Shown here: positions 53,566-61,823 of the stretch, piece after piece | How the letters are laid out: every line of letters starts with the position of its first letter | How positions within the stretch are numbered: the first letter of the stretch is position 1 | NCBI RefSeq assembly: GCF_011040385.1 | Contig: NZ_JAAIKB010000001.1 | Location: 744,001 to 808,000 of the forward strand | Direction: 5' to 3' | DNA length: 64,000 nt | Source: Falsiroseomonas algicola | GTDB taxonomy: Bacteria; Pseudomonadota; Alphaproteobacteria; Acetobacterales; Acetobacteraceae | Made by a program: the position numbers and the translations under genes | The notes under the pieces: generated by a model | What the model saw: the letters and a program-made list of their open reading frames with translations, nothing else | Databases searched by the model: none | What the model was told of the DNA's origin: nothing

Positions 53566-53583
53566 CTTGCCCTACCCCAAGCC
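53566..53583. promoter_or_regulatory. Inverted repeat in the LysR / TTT divergent promoter
   Basis: GCTTG-N8-CAAGC is a perfect palindrome 20 bases before the LysR start. LysR proteins usually bind T-N11-A palindromes in such intergenic regions; here the outer T and A are 12 bases apart, so it is an approximate fit. Autoregulation by LysR is plausible. Confidence 0.4.
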
Positions 53584-53602
53584 GCGGTTATGCTGCCCGG
53601 CC

Positions 53603-54466
53603 ATGAAGCCTGACCTTCCGTCGCTTGCCGCGCTGCGCAGCTTCGCCCTGGTGGCGGAGACGGGCAGCCTGACGGCGGCCGGGGCGCGGCTGAACCTGAC
53701 CCAGCCCGCCATGAGCCGGCGCATCCGCGAACTGGAATCGGTGCTGGGCGTGGCGCTGGTGCATCGCGGCGCCAATGCGCTGCGGCTGACAGAGGAAGGG
53801 GAGCGCTACGCCGCGGCGCTGAGCCGCGCCTTCGCCGACATCGCCGCCGCCACGGCGGCGCTGCGCGGCGCCACGCCGCTGCGCATCCGCGCCTATACCA
53901 CCTGGGCCCTGCGCTGGCTGATCCCTCGCCTGCCCCGCTTCCGCGCCCTGCATCCGGGGCAGGAGGTGGAGGTGGTGACCAGCACCGATCCGGTGGTGGA
54001 TTTCGCGCGAGAGGCGTTGGACGCCGCCATCCGCACCGCACCGGCCGACAAGCCGCCCGGCCGCGGCGCGGTGCGCCTGCAACCCGTGATGGTCGCGCCC
54101 TTCGCCGCGAAACGCGGGCGGCTGGAGGTGATGAGCCTGCTCGGCAGCCGCGTCCGCCCGCGCGACTGGGCACTGTGGCACGACGCCGAGGGCCTGCCGC
54201 CCCCCACCTCCCCGCTGCTGTTCGAGAGCACCACGCTCGCCATCCAGGCGGCGGCGGAAGGGCTCGGCGCCGTCATCTGCTCGCCCGCCTTCGTGGCGGA
54301 GGAGGTGCGGCGCCGGCGGCTGGTCCAGCTGTCGAAGACCGAGGCCCCGACCGGCGACCATTACTGGCTGCTGCTGCCCCCCGGCACGCCGGCGCCGCGC
54401 GTCGCGGCCTTCCGCGACTGGCTGCTGGCGGAGGCCGTGCCGCCTACCCCCTCCAGCGATCCCTGA
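53603..54466 (+). CDS. LysR-family transcriptional regulator (GcvA-like)
   Basis: A 287-residue regulator starting at the ATG at 53603. The N-terminal winged helix has LRSFALVAETGSLTAAGARLNLTQPAMSRRIRELE (core GSLTAAGARLNLTQPAMSRR). The effector domain follows (TPLRIRAYTTWALRWLIPRLPRF). It is divergent from the TTT / enoyl-CoA-hydratase / acyl-CoA synthetase operon and should control it in response to a metabolite of that acid. Its last 23 bases overlap the 3' end of the convergent ChbG-like gene. Confidence 0.9.
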   Translation: MKPDLPSLAALRSFALVAETGSLTAAGARLNLTQPAMSRRIRELESVLGVALVHRGANALRLTEEGERYAAALSRAFADIAAATAALRGATPLRIRAYTTWALRWLIPRLPRFRALHPGQEVEVVTSTDPVVDFAREALDAAIRTAPADKPPGRGAVRLQPVMVAPFAAKRGRLEVMSLLGSRVRPRDWALWHDAEGLPPPTSPLLFESTTLAIQAAAEGLGAVICSPAFVAEEVRRRRLVQLSKTEAPTGDHYWLLLPPGTPAPRVAAFRDWLLAEAVPPTPSSDP

Positions 54467-55298
54467 GCACGCGGAAGCCGCTTCGCGCGACGCCGTGCGC
54501 GTCCATCACCGCCTGCATGGTGCCATCGCCGAAGCGCTGATACTCGCCGATCCGCCACTCCGGCTTCTGCCGCGGATGCGCCGCCGTGATCGCCTCGATA
54601 TCGCCAGGCGCATTCGGGTGCAGCGAGACGAAGGTGATCCCCTCCCCACCCGGCACGACGATGTCGCTGTAGTTCTCCGCAGTCACGTCGCGGTTTGGCG
54701 TCATGGCGAAGCGCTCGATCACCGGCATGCCGGCCTCGCTCATCATCGCGAAGGCGTCCGCATAGAGTCCGCGATCCACCTCGCCGAGCTTCAGCACGCC
54801 GAGATAGCTGTCGATCGCCCGCGGCAGCAGCAGCGGCAGCCGGTATTCGCGGGCGAGGTCGAGCGTGTGCGGAAGGATCTCCGGCGCCAGCGCCGCGCCC
54901 ATATGCGTGTCGAGATGCGTGGCATCGATGCCCATGGCCAGCGCACGATCGATCTGCGCCCGCATTTCCGCCAGCGCCGCCTCCGGCTTCACCGTCGCAC
55001 GCAGGGTCGCGACGTTGGGCGGGAAGTAGCCATCGCCATCCATCAGCCCCGACGCGGGGGAGCGCGTGGAGATCGGCCCCCAGCGATAGGCGGGCCATTC
55101 GCTGGTCAGCGTCAGATGCACGCCAAGGTCGAGCGATGCATCGCACCTAGCCTCGGCTGCGATCTCCGGGAACCAGGGGCACGGCACCATGACGCTGCCG
55201 CTGTCGATCCGCCCCGCGCGGAACAGCGCGAGGTACGCGACATTCGCGCCATGGCACATGCCGACATCATCGGCATGCAGGATGACGGTCTTCGTCAC
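54444..55298 (-). CDS. ChbG/HpnK (YdjC) family carbohydrate deacetylase
   Basis: A 284-residue metal hydrolase. HADDVGMCHGAN (Asp-Asp metal pair, then His) opens the domain, GVHLTLTSEW and HLDTHMG supply the His ligands, so the deacetylase centre is intact. The family removes acetyl from N-acetyl sugars such as chitobiose or hopanoid precursors. It is the last gene of the iolD-iolE strand and its start overlaps iolE's stop (ATGA), suggesting a role in an inositol- or sugar-related pathway rather than chitin use. The exact substrate is unknown. Confidence 0.87.
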   Translation of the reverse strand: MTKTVILHADDVGMCHGANVAYLALFRAGRIDSGSVMVPCPWFPEIAAEARCDASLDLGVHLTLTSEWPAYRWGPISTRSPASGLMDGDGYFPPNVATLRATVKPEAALAEMRAQIDRALAMGIDATHLDTHMGAALAPEILPHTLDLAREYRLPLLLPRAIDSYLGVLKLGEVDRGLYADAFAMMSEAGMPVIERFAMTPNRDVTAENYSDIVVPGGEGITFVSLHPNAPGDIEAITAAHPRQKPEWRIGEYQRFGDGTMQAVMDAHGVARSGFRVLRDRWRG

Positions 55299-56179
55299 CC
55301 GAAGGCGGCAGCCGCGAAGCGGGCGAGGTTGTCATGCCCCATCCGCGCATAGGTGAGCGGATGCGCGATGGCGGGATCCTGCTCCGCCTCCACCACCAGC
55401 CAACCGGAATAGCCCGCGGCGGCGATATGCGGCAGCACGGCAGCGTAATCCACGCAGCCATCGCCCGGCACGGTGAAGACGCCGGCCAGCACGCTGTCGA
55501 GGAAGGAGAGGTTCCGCGCCTTCACATCCGCCATGACATCGGCGCGGATATCCTTGGCATGGAAATGCGTCACGCGCTTCGCGTGGTTCTTCGCGGCGCG
55601 GACAGGATCGCCGCCCGCGAAGGTCAGATGGCCGGTGTCGAGCAGCAGGCCGACATGCTTCGTGCCCGCCATCATGCGATCGATCTCGGCCTCGCTTTCG
55701 ATCAGCGTGCCCATGTGGTGGTGATAGGCCATCGCCAGGCCGCGATCGCCTAGCCGCTTCGCCATCTCATCGAGCCGCGGCAGCAGCACATCCCACTGCG
55801 CCTCGGTCAGGACCGGCCGCTCCGCCACCGGCTTGCCCTTGTTGCCATGGATGGCGCTGGTCACCTCGCAATGCACCATCGCCGTGCAGCCCAGCGCGGA
55901 GAGCAGCGCGATATGCGGCTCCGCGGCTTCCATCTCCGCATCCACGTCGCGCTCCAGCAGGTTCGACCCGTACCAGCCGGAGGCGAGCGCCAGCCCATGA
56001 GCATCCAGGATCGGCTTCAGCGCGGCGGGCGTGCGCGGGAACTTGTTGCCGAGCTCGACACCCGCGAAGCCCGCGAGCTTCGCCTCCGCCAGGCAGGTCT
56101 CGAGCGGCGTTTCCGCGCCGAGTTCCGGCATGTCGTCATTGGTCCAGGTCAGCGGGTTGATCGCCAGCTTCACGCGCAT
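55295..56179 (-). CDS. iolE: Inosose dehydratase IolE
   Basis: A 294-residue TIM-barrel isomerase/dehydratase. The N-terminus INPLTWTNDDMPELGAETPLE (core NPLTWTNDDMPELG) is diagnostic of IolE. Metal-site text includes AYHHHMGTLIES, LLLDTGHLTFAGG, HFHAKDIR and LVVEAEQDPA. It dehydrates 2-keto-myo-inositol to 3D-(3,5/4)-trihydroxycyclohexane-1,2-dione, the second step of inositol catabolism. It is 1 base after iolD and overlaps the deacetylase gene downstream, so all three are one transcript. Confidence 0.93.
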   Translation of the reverse strand: MRVKLAINPLTWTNDDMPELGAETPLETCLAEAKLAGFAGVELGNKFPRTPAALKPILDAHGLALASGWYGSNLLERDVDAEMEAAEPHIALLSALGCTAMVHCEVTSAIHGNKGKPVAERPVLTEAQWDVLLPRLDEMAKRLGDRGLAMAYHHHMGTLIESEAEIDRMMAGTKHVGLLLDTGHLTFAGGDPVRAAKNHAKRVTHFHAKDIRADVMADVKARNLSFLDSVLAGVFTVPGDGCVDYAAVLPHIAAAGYSGWLVVEAEQDPAIAHPLTYARMGHDNLARFAAAAFG

Positions 56180-56180
56180 C

Positions 56181-58013
56181 TCAGTGTTCCTGCTTCTTCA
56201 GCGCCGCCTCATAGGCGCGCCGTGCTGCAATCTGGGCCTCGCCCTTGGGCGCCGCGGCCACGGGCACGTCCCACCAGGCGCCGCCCTCCGCGGTGCTCAC
56301 CTGCGGGTCGGTATCGATGACGATGACGCTGGTGCGCTTCGCCGCCAGCGCCTTGGGCAGCGCCGCTTCCAGCCCGGCGATTCCGTCCACCTTGGTGGCG
56401 ATGGCGCCCATGGATTTCGCATGCAGCGCGAAATCGACGCGCGGCGCGGCATCCTGCAGCAGGTTGTTGAACGGCGCGCCGCCGGTGCCTCGCTGCAGAC
56501 GGTTGATACAGCCGAAGCCCCTGTTGTCCAGCACCACGATGGTCAGCTTCGCGCCGAGCATGACGGAGGTCGCGATCTCGCTGTTCATCATGAGGTAGCT
56601 GCCATCGCCGACCAGGACCACGACGTCCCGCTTCGGCAGCGCCATCTTCACGCCGAGGCCGCCCGCGATCTCATACCCCATGCAGGAATAGCCGTATTCC
56701 AGGTGGTAGCTGGCCGCATCCGTTGCGCGCCACAGCTTATGGAGTTCGCCCGGCAGGCCGCCGGCCGCGCAGACGACGACGCCATCCGCCGGCATGGCGC
56801 GGTTCACGGCGCCAAGCACCTGCGCGTCGGAAGGCAGCGCCGTGTCCTTCGGCTTCGGTGCCGCCGTCACCTTCTCCACCATGCGGTGCCAGCGCGCGGT
56901 CGCGGTCACCGCCTTCTCCTGCCATTCCCGCGGCGCTGCCCAGCGGCCGAGCGCGCCGCTCAGCGCCGCCAGGCCGCGGGCGGCATCGGCCACCAGCGGC
57001 TGGCCCTCATGCTTCACCGCATCGAAGGCGGCGACGTTGAGGCCAAGCAGATGCGCGCCGCCGAACAGCGCGCGCGATCCACTGGTGAAGTCCTGCAATC
57101 GCGTGCCGACCGCCAGCACCAGATCGGCCTTGGCCGCCAGCGCATTGGCCGCCGCGCTGCCTGTCACGCCGATGGCGCCGGCATTGCGCGGGTGGTCCCA
57201 GGAAAGGCTCCCCTTGCCCGCCTGCGTCTCCGCCACCGGCACGCCGTGGCGATGCGCGAAATCGGCCAGCGCGGCCTCCGCGCCGCTGTACTTCACGCCG
57301 CCGCCGGCCAGGATCAGCGGGCGCTTCGCGGCCTTCAGGGCCTCCGCCGCCGCCGCCAGCTCCCGCGCATCCGGCTCCGGCGCGCGGGCGCGGTGGAGGC
57401 GCTTGCGGAAGAACTCGGCGGGCCAGTCGAAGGCCTCGGTCTGGACATCCTGCGGGAACGCGATGGTCACGGGGCCGCATTCCACCGGGTCCGTCAGCAC
57501 CCGCATCGCCGCCGGCAGCGCCGCCAGCAGCTGCTCCGGCCGCATGATCCGGTCGAAGTAGCGCGACACCGGGCGGAAGCAGTCATTCGCGGAGACGGTC
57601 GCGTCCGCGAAGCTCTCCACCTGCTGCAGCACCGGGTCCGGCCGGCGATTCGCGAAGACGTCGCCGGGCAGCAGCAGCACCGGCAGCCGGTTCACATGCG
57701 CCAGCGCCGCCGCCGTCACCATGTTGGTGGCGCCCGGCCCGATGGAGGTGGTGCAGGCCATCATGCGGCGCCTGGCATGGGCCTTGGCGAAGGCGATGGC
57801 GGCATGGGCCATGGCCTGTTCGTTATGCGCCCTGAAGGTCGGCAGCGCCTTCCGGTTCGCCTCCAGCGCCGGCCCGAGTCCCGCGACATTGCCGTGCCCG
57901 AAGATCGCGAAGACGCCCCCGAACAGGGGCAGCGTCCGGCCCTCGACCTCGGTCATCTGGGCGGCAAGGAAGCGCACCGTGGCCTCGGCGGCGGTCAGGC
58001 GTATGGTGGCCAT
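56181..58013 (-). CDS. iolD: 3D-(3,5/4)-trihydroxycyclohexane-1,2-dione hydrolase IolD
   Basis: A 610-residue thiamine-diphosphate enzyme. The N-terminal pyrimidine-binding domain has AHNEQAMAHAAIAFAKA (core HNEQAMAH, the ThDP-activating Glu) and the C-terminal pyrophosphate domain has VVLVGDGSYLMMNSEIATS (GDGSYLMMN) for Mg-ThDP. It opens the inositol-derived ring to give 5-deoxyglucuronate. It is first in the minus-strand iolD-iolE-deacetylase operon, divergent from iolG. IolB and IolC, which complete the classical route, are not in the window. Confidence 0.93.
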   Translation of the reverse strand: MATIRLTAAEATVRFLAAQMTEVEGRTLPLFGGVFAIFGHGNVAGLGPALEANRKALPTFRAHNEQAMAHAAIAFAKAHARRRMMACTTSIGPGATNMVTAAALAHVNRLPVLLLPGDVFANRRPDPVLQQVESFADATVSANDCFRPVSRYFDRIMRPEQLLAALPAAMRVLTDPVECGPVTIAFPQDVQTEAFDWPAEFFRKRLHRARAPEPDARELAAAAEALKAAKRPLILAGGGVKYSGAEAALADFAHRHGVPVAETQAGKGSLSWDHPRNAGAIGVTGSAAANALAAKADLVLAVGTRLQDFTSGSRALFGGAHLLGLNVAAFDAVKHEGQPLVADAARGLAALSGALGRWAAPREWQEKAVTATARWHRMVEKVTAAPKPKDTALPSDAQVLGAVNRAMPADGVVVCAAGGLPGELHKLWRATDAASYHLEYGYSCMGYEIAGGLGVKMALPKRDVVVLVGDGSYLMMNSEIATSVMLGAKLTIVVLDNRGFGCINRLQRGTGGAPFNNLLQDAAPRVDFALHAKSMGAIATKVDGIAGLEAALPKALAAKRTSVIVIDTDPQVSTAEGGAWWDVPVAAAPKGEAQIAARRAYEAALKKQEH

Positions 58014-58135
58014 GGGACTGGTCCTGGACGTTTCGGCGGGGCCGAGTTGACGGCCGGGCCAGTGTTACGGATTGATGACAGGCCCCACAAGCCGGGGCCG
58101 CCAAACGCGGTCCCCAGGGGGCCATAAGGGACGCC

Positions 58136-59125
58136 ATGCTGCAATTCGCACAATTCGGGGCCGGGCGCATCGGCGCCATCCACGCCGCCAACCTCGCCGC
58201 CAGCGGAAGGGCGGCACTGCGGCACATCGTGGACGTCCACGCCCCCTCCGCCGCGGCGCTCGCCGCGAAGCATGGCGCCACGGTCAGCGACACCGCGACC
58301 GCGCTGGCTGACCCCGCCGTGGGCGCCGTCATCATCGCCAGTTCCACCGACACCCATGCGGACCTGGTCATCGCCGCCGCCGAGGCCGGCAAGGCCATCT
58401 TCTGCGAGAAGCCGATCGACCTGTCCCTGCCCCGCGTCGATGCCTGCCTGGCCGCCGTCGCCAAGGCCGGCGTGCCCATGCTGGTCGGCTTCAACCGCCG
58501 CTTCGACCCCAACTTCGCTGAGCTCCACCGCCGCATCGGCGCCGGCGCCATCGGTGCCGTCGAGCAGGTGGTCATCACCAGCCGCGACCCGGGCCCGCCG
58601 CCGGTTTCCTACATCAAGGTCTCCGGCGGCCTGTTCCGGGACATGACGATCCACGATTTCGACATGGCCCGCTGGATGCTGGGCGAGGAACCCGTCGAGG
58701 TCTTCGCCACCGGCGCCGTCCTTGTGGACAAGGCGATCGGCGAGGCCGGCGACATCGACAGCGCCATGATCATCCTCAAGACCGCCTCCGGCCGCATGGC
58801 GCACATCAACAACAGCCGCCGCGCCGCCTATGGCTACGACCAGCGCGTGGAGGTGCATGGCAGCGCCGGGCGGCTCATCGCGGGCAACCGCATCGGCACC
58901 ACGGTGGAGCAGGCCGATGGCAAGCATGTTGCCACCGACCTGCCGCTGCACTTCTTCCTGGAACGCTACGCCGATGCCTACCGCATCGAATTGGCGGCCT
59001 TCCTTGACGCCGTCGAGAAGGGCACGCCCATGCCCGTCGGCGCGGAGGATGGCCGCCAGGCGCTGGTGCTGGCCGACGCCGCCTACCGCTCCCTCACCGA
59101 GGGCCGCCCGGTGAAGGTGGCATGA
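58136..59125 (+). CDS. iolG: Inositol 2-dehydrogenase IolG
   Basis: A 329-residue GFO/IDH/MocA-family NAD oxidoreductase. The Rossmann loop is FGAGRIGAIHAANLA, the conserved EKP motif is IFCEKPIDLS, and catalytic Asp and His are in GGLFRDMTIHDFDMARWML. It oxidises myo-inositol to 2-keto-myo-inositol, the first catabolic step. AAGGGA precedes the ATG. It is divergent from iolD (122-base gap) and overlaps the downstream SDR gene (ATGA), so it heads the plus-strand operon. Confidence 0.92.
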   Translation: MLQFAQFGAGRIGAIHAANLAASGRAALRHIVDVHAPSAAALAAKHGATVSDTATALADPAVGAVIIASSTDTHADLVIAAAEAGKAIFCEKPIDLSLPRVDACLAAVAKAGVPMLVGFNRRFDPNFAELHRRIGAGAIGAVEQVVITSRDPGPPPVSYIKVSGGLFRDMTIHDFDMARWMLGEEPVEVFATGAVLVDKAIGEAGDIDSAMIILKTASGRMAHINNSRRAAYGYDQRVEVHGSAGRLIAGNRIGTTVEQADGKHVATDLPLHFFLERYADAYRIELAAFLDAVEKGTPMPVGAEDGRQALVLADAAYRSLTEGRPVKVA

Positions 59126-59913
59126 CCGTCCTGCCGACAGTCTCGCTCGAAGGCCGCTGCGTGCTCGTCACCGGCGGCACGCAGGGAATCGGGGAGGCCT
59201 GCGCGATCGCCGCGGCGGAGGCCGGGGCCCGCGCCGTCTGCATCACCGGCCGCAACGCCGAACGGGGTGCCAGCGTCGTCGCCGCGCTGACGGCGCTCGG
59301 CGCGCAGGCGCATTTCGTCGCGGCCGACCTGGCGGATGCGGAAGCCACCGCCGGCATCGTCACGCAGGCGGAAGCGGCGCTCGGCCTGGTGGATGGGCTG
59401 GTGAACGCCGCGGGTCTGACCGACCGCGGCACCATCCTCGGCACCGATGTCACGCTGTGGGACAGGCTTTTCGCCATCAACGCCCGCGCGCCCTTCATCC
59501 TGACGCAGGCGGTCGCGCGCCGCCTGGTGGCGGAGAAGCGCACCGGCACCATCGTCAACGTCATCACCATGTCGAGCCACGGCGGGCAGCCTTTCCTGAC
59601 CGGCTATTCGTCGTCCAAGGGCGCGCTCGCGGTGCTGACCAAGAACACCGCGCTCGGCCTCCGCCCGCACCGCATCCGGGTCAACGGCATCAATCTCGGC
59701 TGGGCGGACACGCCGGGCGAACACGTGATCCAGCAGAAGGACGGCAACCCGCCAGACTGGCTGGAACGCGCCGCGCCCGCGCAGCCCTTCGGGCGGCTGG
59801 TCAGCGCGCCGGATGTCGCGGGGCTCGCGACCTATCTGCTGTCCGATGCCTCGGGCATCGTCACGGGATCGCTGATCGACTTCGACCAGAACGTCATGGG
59901 GGCTTACGAGTGA
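59122..59913 (+). CDS. Short-chain dehydrogenase/reductase
   Basis: A 263-residue SDR. The cofactor loop TGGTQGIGE, the structural NAAG (VNAAGLTDR), and the catalytic Tyr-x-x-x-Lys in GYSSSKGALAVL are present. ITGRNAERG follows the second strand, so NADP is possible. Being coupled to iolG and an inositol-phosphatase family gene, it probably oxidises or reduces another cyclitol or a related sugar, but the substrate is not known. Its stop overlaps the GTG start of the next gene (GTGA). Confidence 0.9.
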   Translation: MTVLPTVSLEGRCVLVTGGTQGIGEACAIAAAEAGARAVCITGRNAERGASVVAALTALGAQAHFVAADLADAEATAGIVTQAEAALGLVDGLVNAAGLTDRGTILGTDVTLWDRLFAINARAPFILTQAVARRLVAEKRTGTIVNVITMSSHGGQPFLTGYSSSKGALAVLTKNTALGLRPHRIRVNGINLGWADTPGEHVIQQKDGNPPDWLERAAPAQPFGRLVSAPDVAGLATYLLSDASGIVTGSLIDFDQNVMGAYE

Positions 59914-60695
59914 ATACTCGCGAACTCGCGCTGCGGCGCGACGCGGCAGCCGCCATCGCGCGGGATGCGGCGCAGGGCGCCTTCCTCATGCGCGCCCGCG
60001 GCATGGGCGCGGCCAGCTTCAAGGGCGCCCAGGACTTCCTGACCGAGGCCGATGGCGCCACCGAACGCTTCATCCGCGACCGCCTCGCCACCATCTTCCC
60101 CGGGGAGGCCGTGCTGGGCGAGGAGATGGGCGGCGGCCTTGGCGCCGTGGACGGCCCGCTCTGGATCATCGATCCCATCGATGGCACCTCCAACTTCTCC
60201 CGCAACGGGCATCGCTGGTGCGTCTCCATCGGCATGGCGCTCGACGGCAAGGCCGTGGTCGGCGCCGTCGCCCGCTATGTGCCGTCCGAGGTCTTTGCCG
60301 GTGCCAAGGGCTGCGGCGCCACGCTCAACGGCGTCCCCATCAAGGCCTCCGCCATCGACAGCATGGCCCGCGCGACCATCGAGGTCGGCTGGTCGATGCG
60401 CCGTCCGCTCGCCGCCTTCCACCAGCTCAGCCAGTCCATCATGGGCATGGGTGCGGGGCTCCGCGTCGGCGGGTCCGGCACGCTCGGCCTGGTGGAGGCC
60501 GCGAATGGCCGGCTGGAGGGCTATATCGAGCAGCACATCAATTCCTGGGATGCCTGCGCCGCCGTCGCCATCGCGCGGGAAGCCGGCGCCTGGGTGAACG
60601 AGTTCGACAGCGGCGACTGGCTGGCCAGCGGCAATCCCGTCGGCATCGGCGCGCCGGCGCTGGGTTCCATCCTGGCACCGCTCCTCGGCCCTTGA
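59910..60695 (+). CDS. Inositol monophosphatase family protein
   Basis: A 261-residue phosphatase with a GTG start at 59910, overlapping the SDR stop. Metal ligands are Glu71-Glu72 (LGEEMGGG) and Asp88/Asp91 in WIIDPIDGTSNF; the C-terminal WDACAAVAIAREAG supplies the third Asp. The family dephosphorylates inositol phosphates, sugar bisphosphates or similar. Sitting with iolG, an SDR, and an AfuAB-like importer downstream, it may free inositol from inositol phosphate, or act on an imported sugar phosphate. That role is inference. Confidence 0.92.
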   Translation: MNTRELALRRDAAAAIARDAAQGAFLMRARGMGAASFKGAQDFLTEADGATERFIRDRLATIFPGEAVLGEEMGGGLGAVDGPLWIIDPIDGTSNFSRNGHRWCVSIGMALDGKAVVGAVARYVPSEVFAGAKGCGATLNGVPIKASAIDSMARATIEVGWSMRRPLAAFHQLSQSIMGMGAGLRVGGSGTLGLVEAANGRLEGYIEQHINSWDACAAVAIAREAGAWVNEFDSGDWLASGNPVGIGAPALGSILAPLLGP

Positions 60696-60739
60696 GCCTG
60701 CCGCCCGCCCGGCCTTAACTGAACCGTCAAAGTCCCGGA

Positions 60740-60757
60740 CCGGCCCGATAAGGCCGG
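60740..60757. promoter_or_regulatory. Short stem-loop before the binding-protein gene
   Basis: CCGGCC and GGCCGG form a 6-base-pair stem with a 6-base loop in the 84-base gap between the phosphatase and transporter genes. It may attenuate read-through from the upstream operon. A strong AGGAGG site follows for the next gene. Confidence 0.4.
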
Positions 60758-60779
60758 CCACACCAGGAGGTTTCCGTCC

Positions 60780-61814
60780 ATGTCCCTCACCCGCCGTCTC
60801 CTCGCCACCGGCCTTGTGCTGGGCGGCACCGCCTTGCTCCCGGCCGCCGCCAGCGCGCAGGGGAACCTCGTCGTCTACTGCTCGGTGCAGGAGGAATGGT
60901 GCCGGCCGATGATGCAGGCCTTCGAGCGTGCGTCAGGCGTGCGCGTCTCCATGACCCGCAAGTCGAGCGGCGAGACGATGACGCAGATCCGTGCGGAGGC
61001 CACCAATCCCCGCGGCGATGTCTGGTGGGGCGGCACGGGCGACCCGCATATGCAGGCGGCGGAGGAGAACCTCACCGTCGAATACCGCTCCCCCCGCCTT
61101 GCCGAGTTGCATGATTGGGCGGTGCGCCAGGCGGAGCAGACGCAGTTCCGCACCGTCGGCATCTATGCCGGCGCGCTCGGCTATTCCTACAATGTCACGG
61201 AACTGAACCGCCGCCGCATCGCCGCGCCCCGCTGCTGGGCGGACCTCGCCAAGCCGGAATTCCGCGGCGAGATCCAGGTGGCCGATCCCAACACCAGCGG
61301 CACCGCCTACACCATGCTCGCGACGCTGCTGCAGGTGATGGGGGAGGAACCGGCCTTCACCTACCTCCGCGCGCTCCATCGCAACGTGAACCAGTACACG
61401 CGCTCCGGCGCCGCGCCGGCGCGCGCGGCCGCCACCGGCGAAACCCTTGTCGGCATCACCTTCCTGCATGATGCCGTCACCCAGAAGATCGCTGGCGCCC
61501 CCGTGGAAATCGTCGCCCCCTGCGAGGGCACGGGCTACGAGATCGGCTCCATGTCCATCATCCGCGGCGCCCGCAACCTGGACAATGCGCGGCGCTTCTA
61601 TGACTGGGCGCTGTCGCCGGAAGCGCAGGGCATCGCGGGGCAGGCCAATTCCTACCAGCTGCCCTCCAACCGCAACGCCCCGATCCCGCCCCAGGCGCCG
61701 CGCTTCGAGAACATCCGCATGATCGACTATGATTTCGCGCGCTGGGGCTCGGCGGCGGAGCGCACGCGCGTGATCACCCGCTGGGAACGCGAAGTACGCG
61801 CCGGCTCCCGCTAA
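60780..61814 (+). CDS. ABC transporter periplasmic binding protein, AfuA/FbpA-like
   Basis: A 344-residue binding protein, ATG behind AGGAGG. The signal peptide ends AAASAQ; the mature domain opens NLVVYCSVQEEWCRPM. Later blocks are DPNTSGTAYTMLATLLQ, YTRSGAAPARAAATGETLVGITFLHDAV and CEGTGYEIGSMSIIRGARN. These match a group usually labelled iron(III) binding, but the tandem Tyr of true ferric-binding proteins is not apparent. AfuA-type members carry sugar phosphates instead. It is followed 9 bases later by its permease. The adjacent phosphatase and inositol genes make a phosphorylated cyclitol or sugar a plausible ligand. Confidence 0.85.
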   Translation: MSLTRRLLATGLVLGGTALLPAAASAQGNLVVYCSVQEEWCRPMMQAFERASGVRVSMTRKSSGETMTQIRAEATNPRGDVWWGGTGDPHMQAAEENLTVEYRSPRLAELHDWAVRQAEQTQFRTVGIYAGALGYSYNVTELNRRRIAAPRCWADLAKPEFRGEIQVADPNTSGTAYTMLATLLQVMGEEPAFTYLRALHRNVNQYTRSGAAPARAAATGETLVGITFLHDAVTQKIAGAPVEIVAPCEGTGYEIGSMSIIRGARNLDNARRFYDWALSPEAQGIAGQANSYQLPSNRNAPIPPQAPRFENIRMIDYDFARWGSAAERTRVITRWEREVRAGSR

Positions 61815-61823
61815 GCCTTCGCC

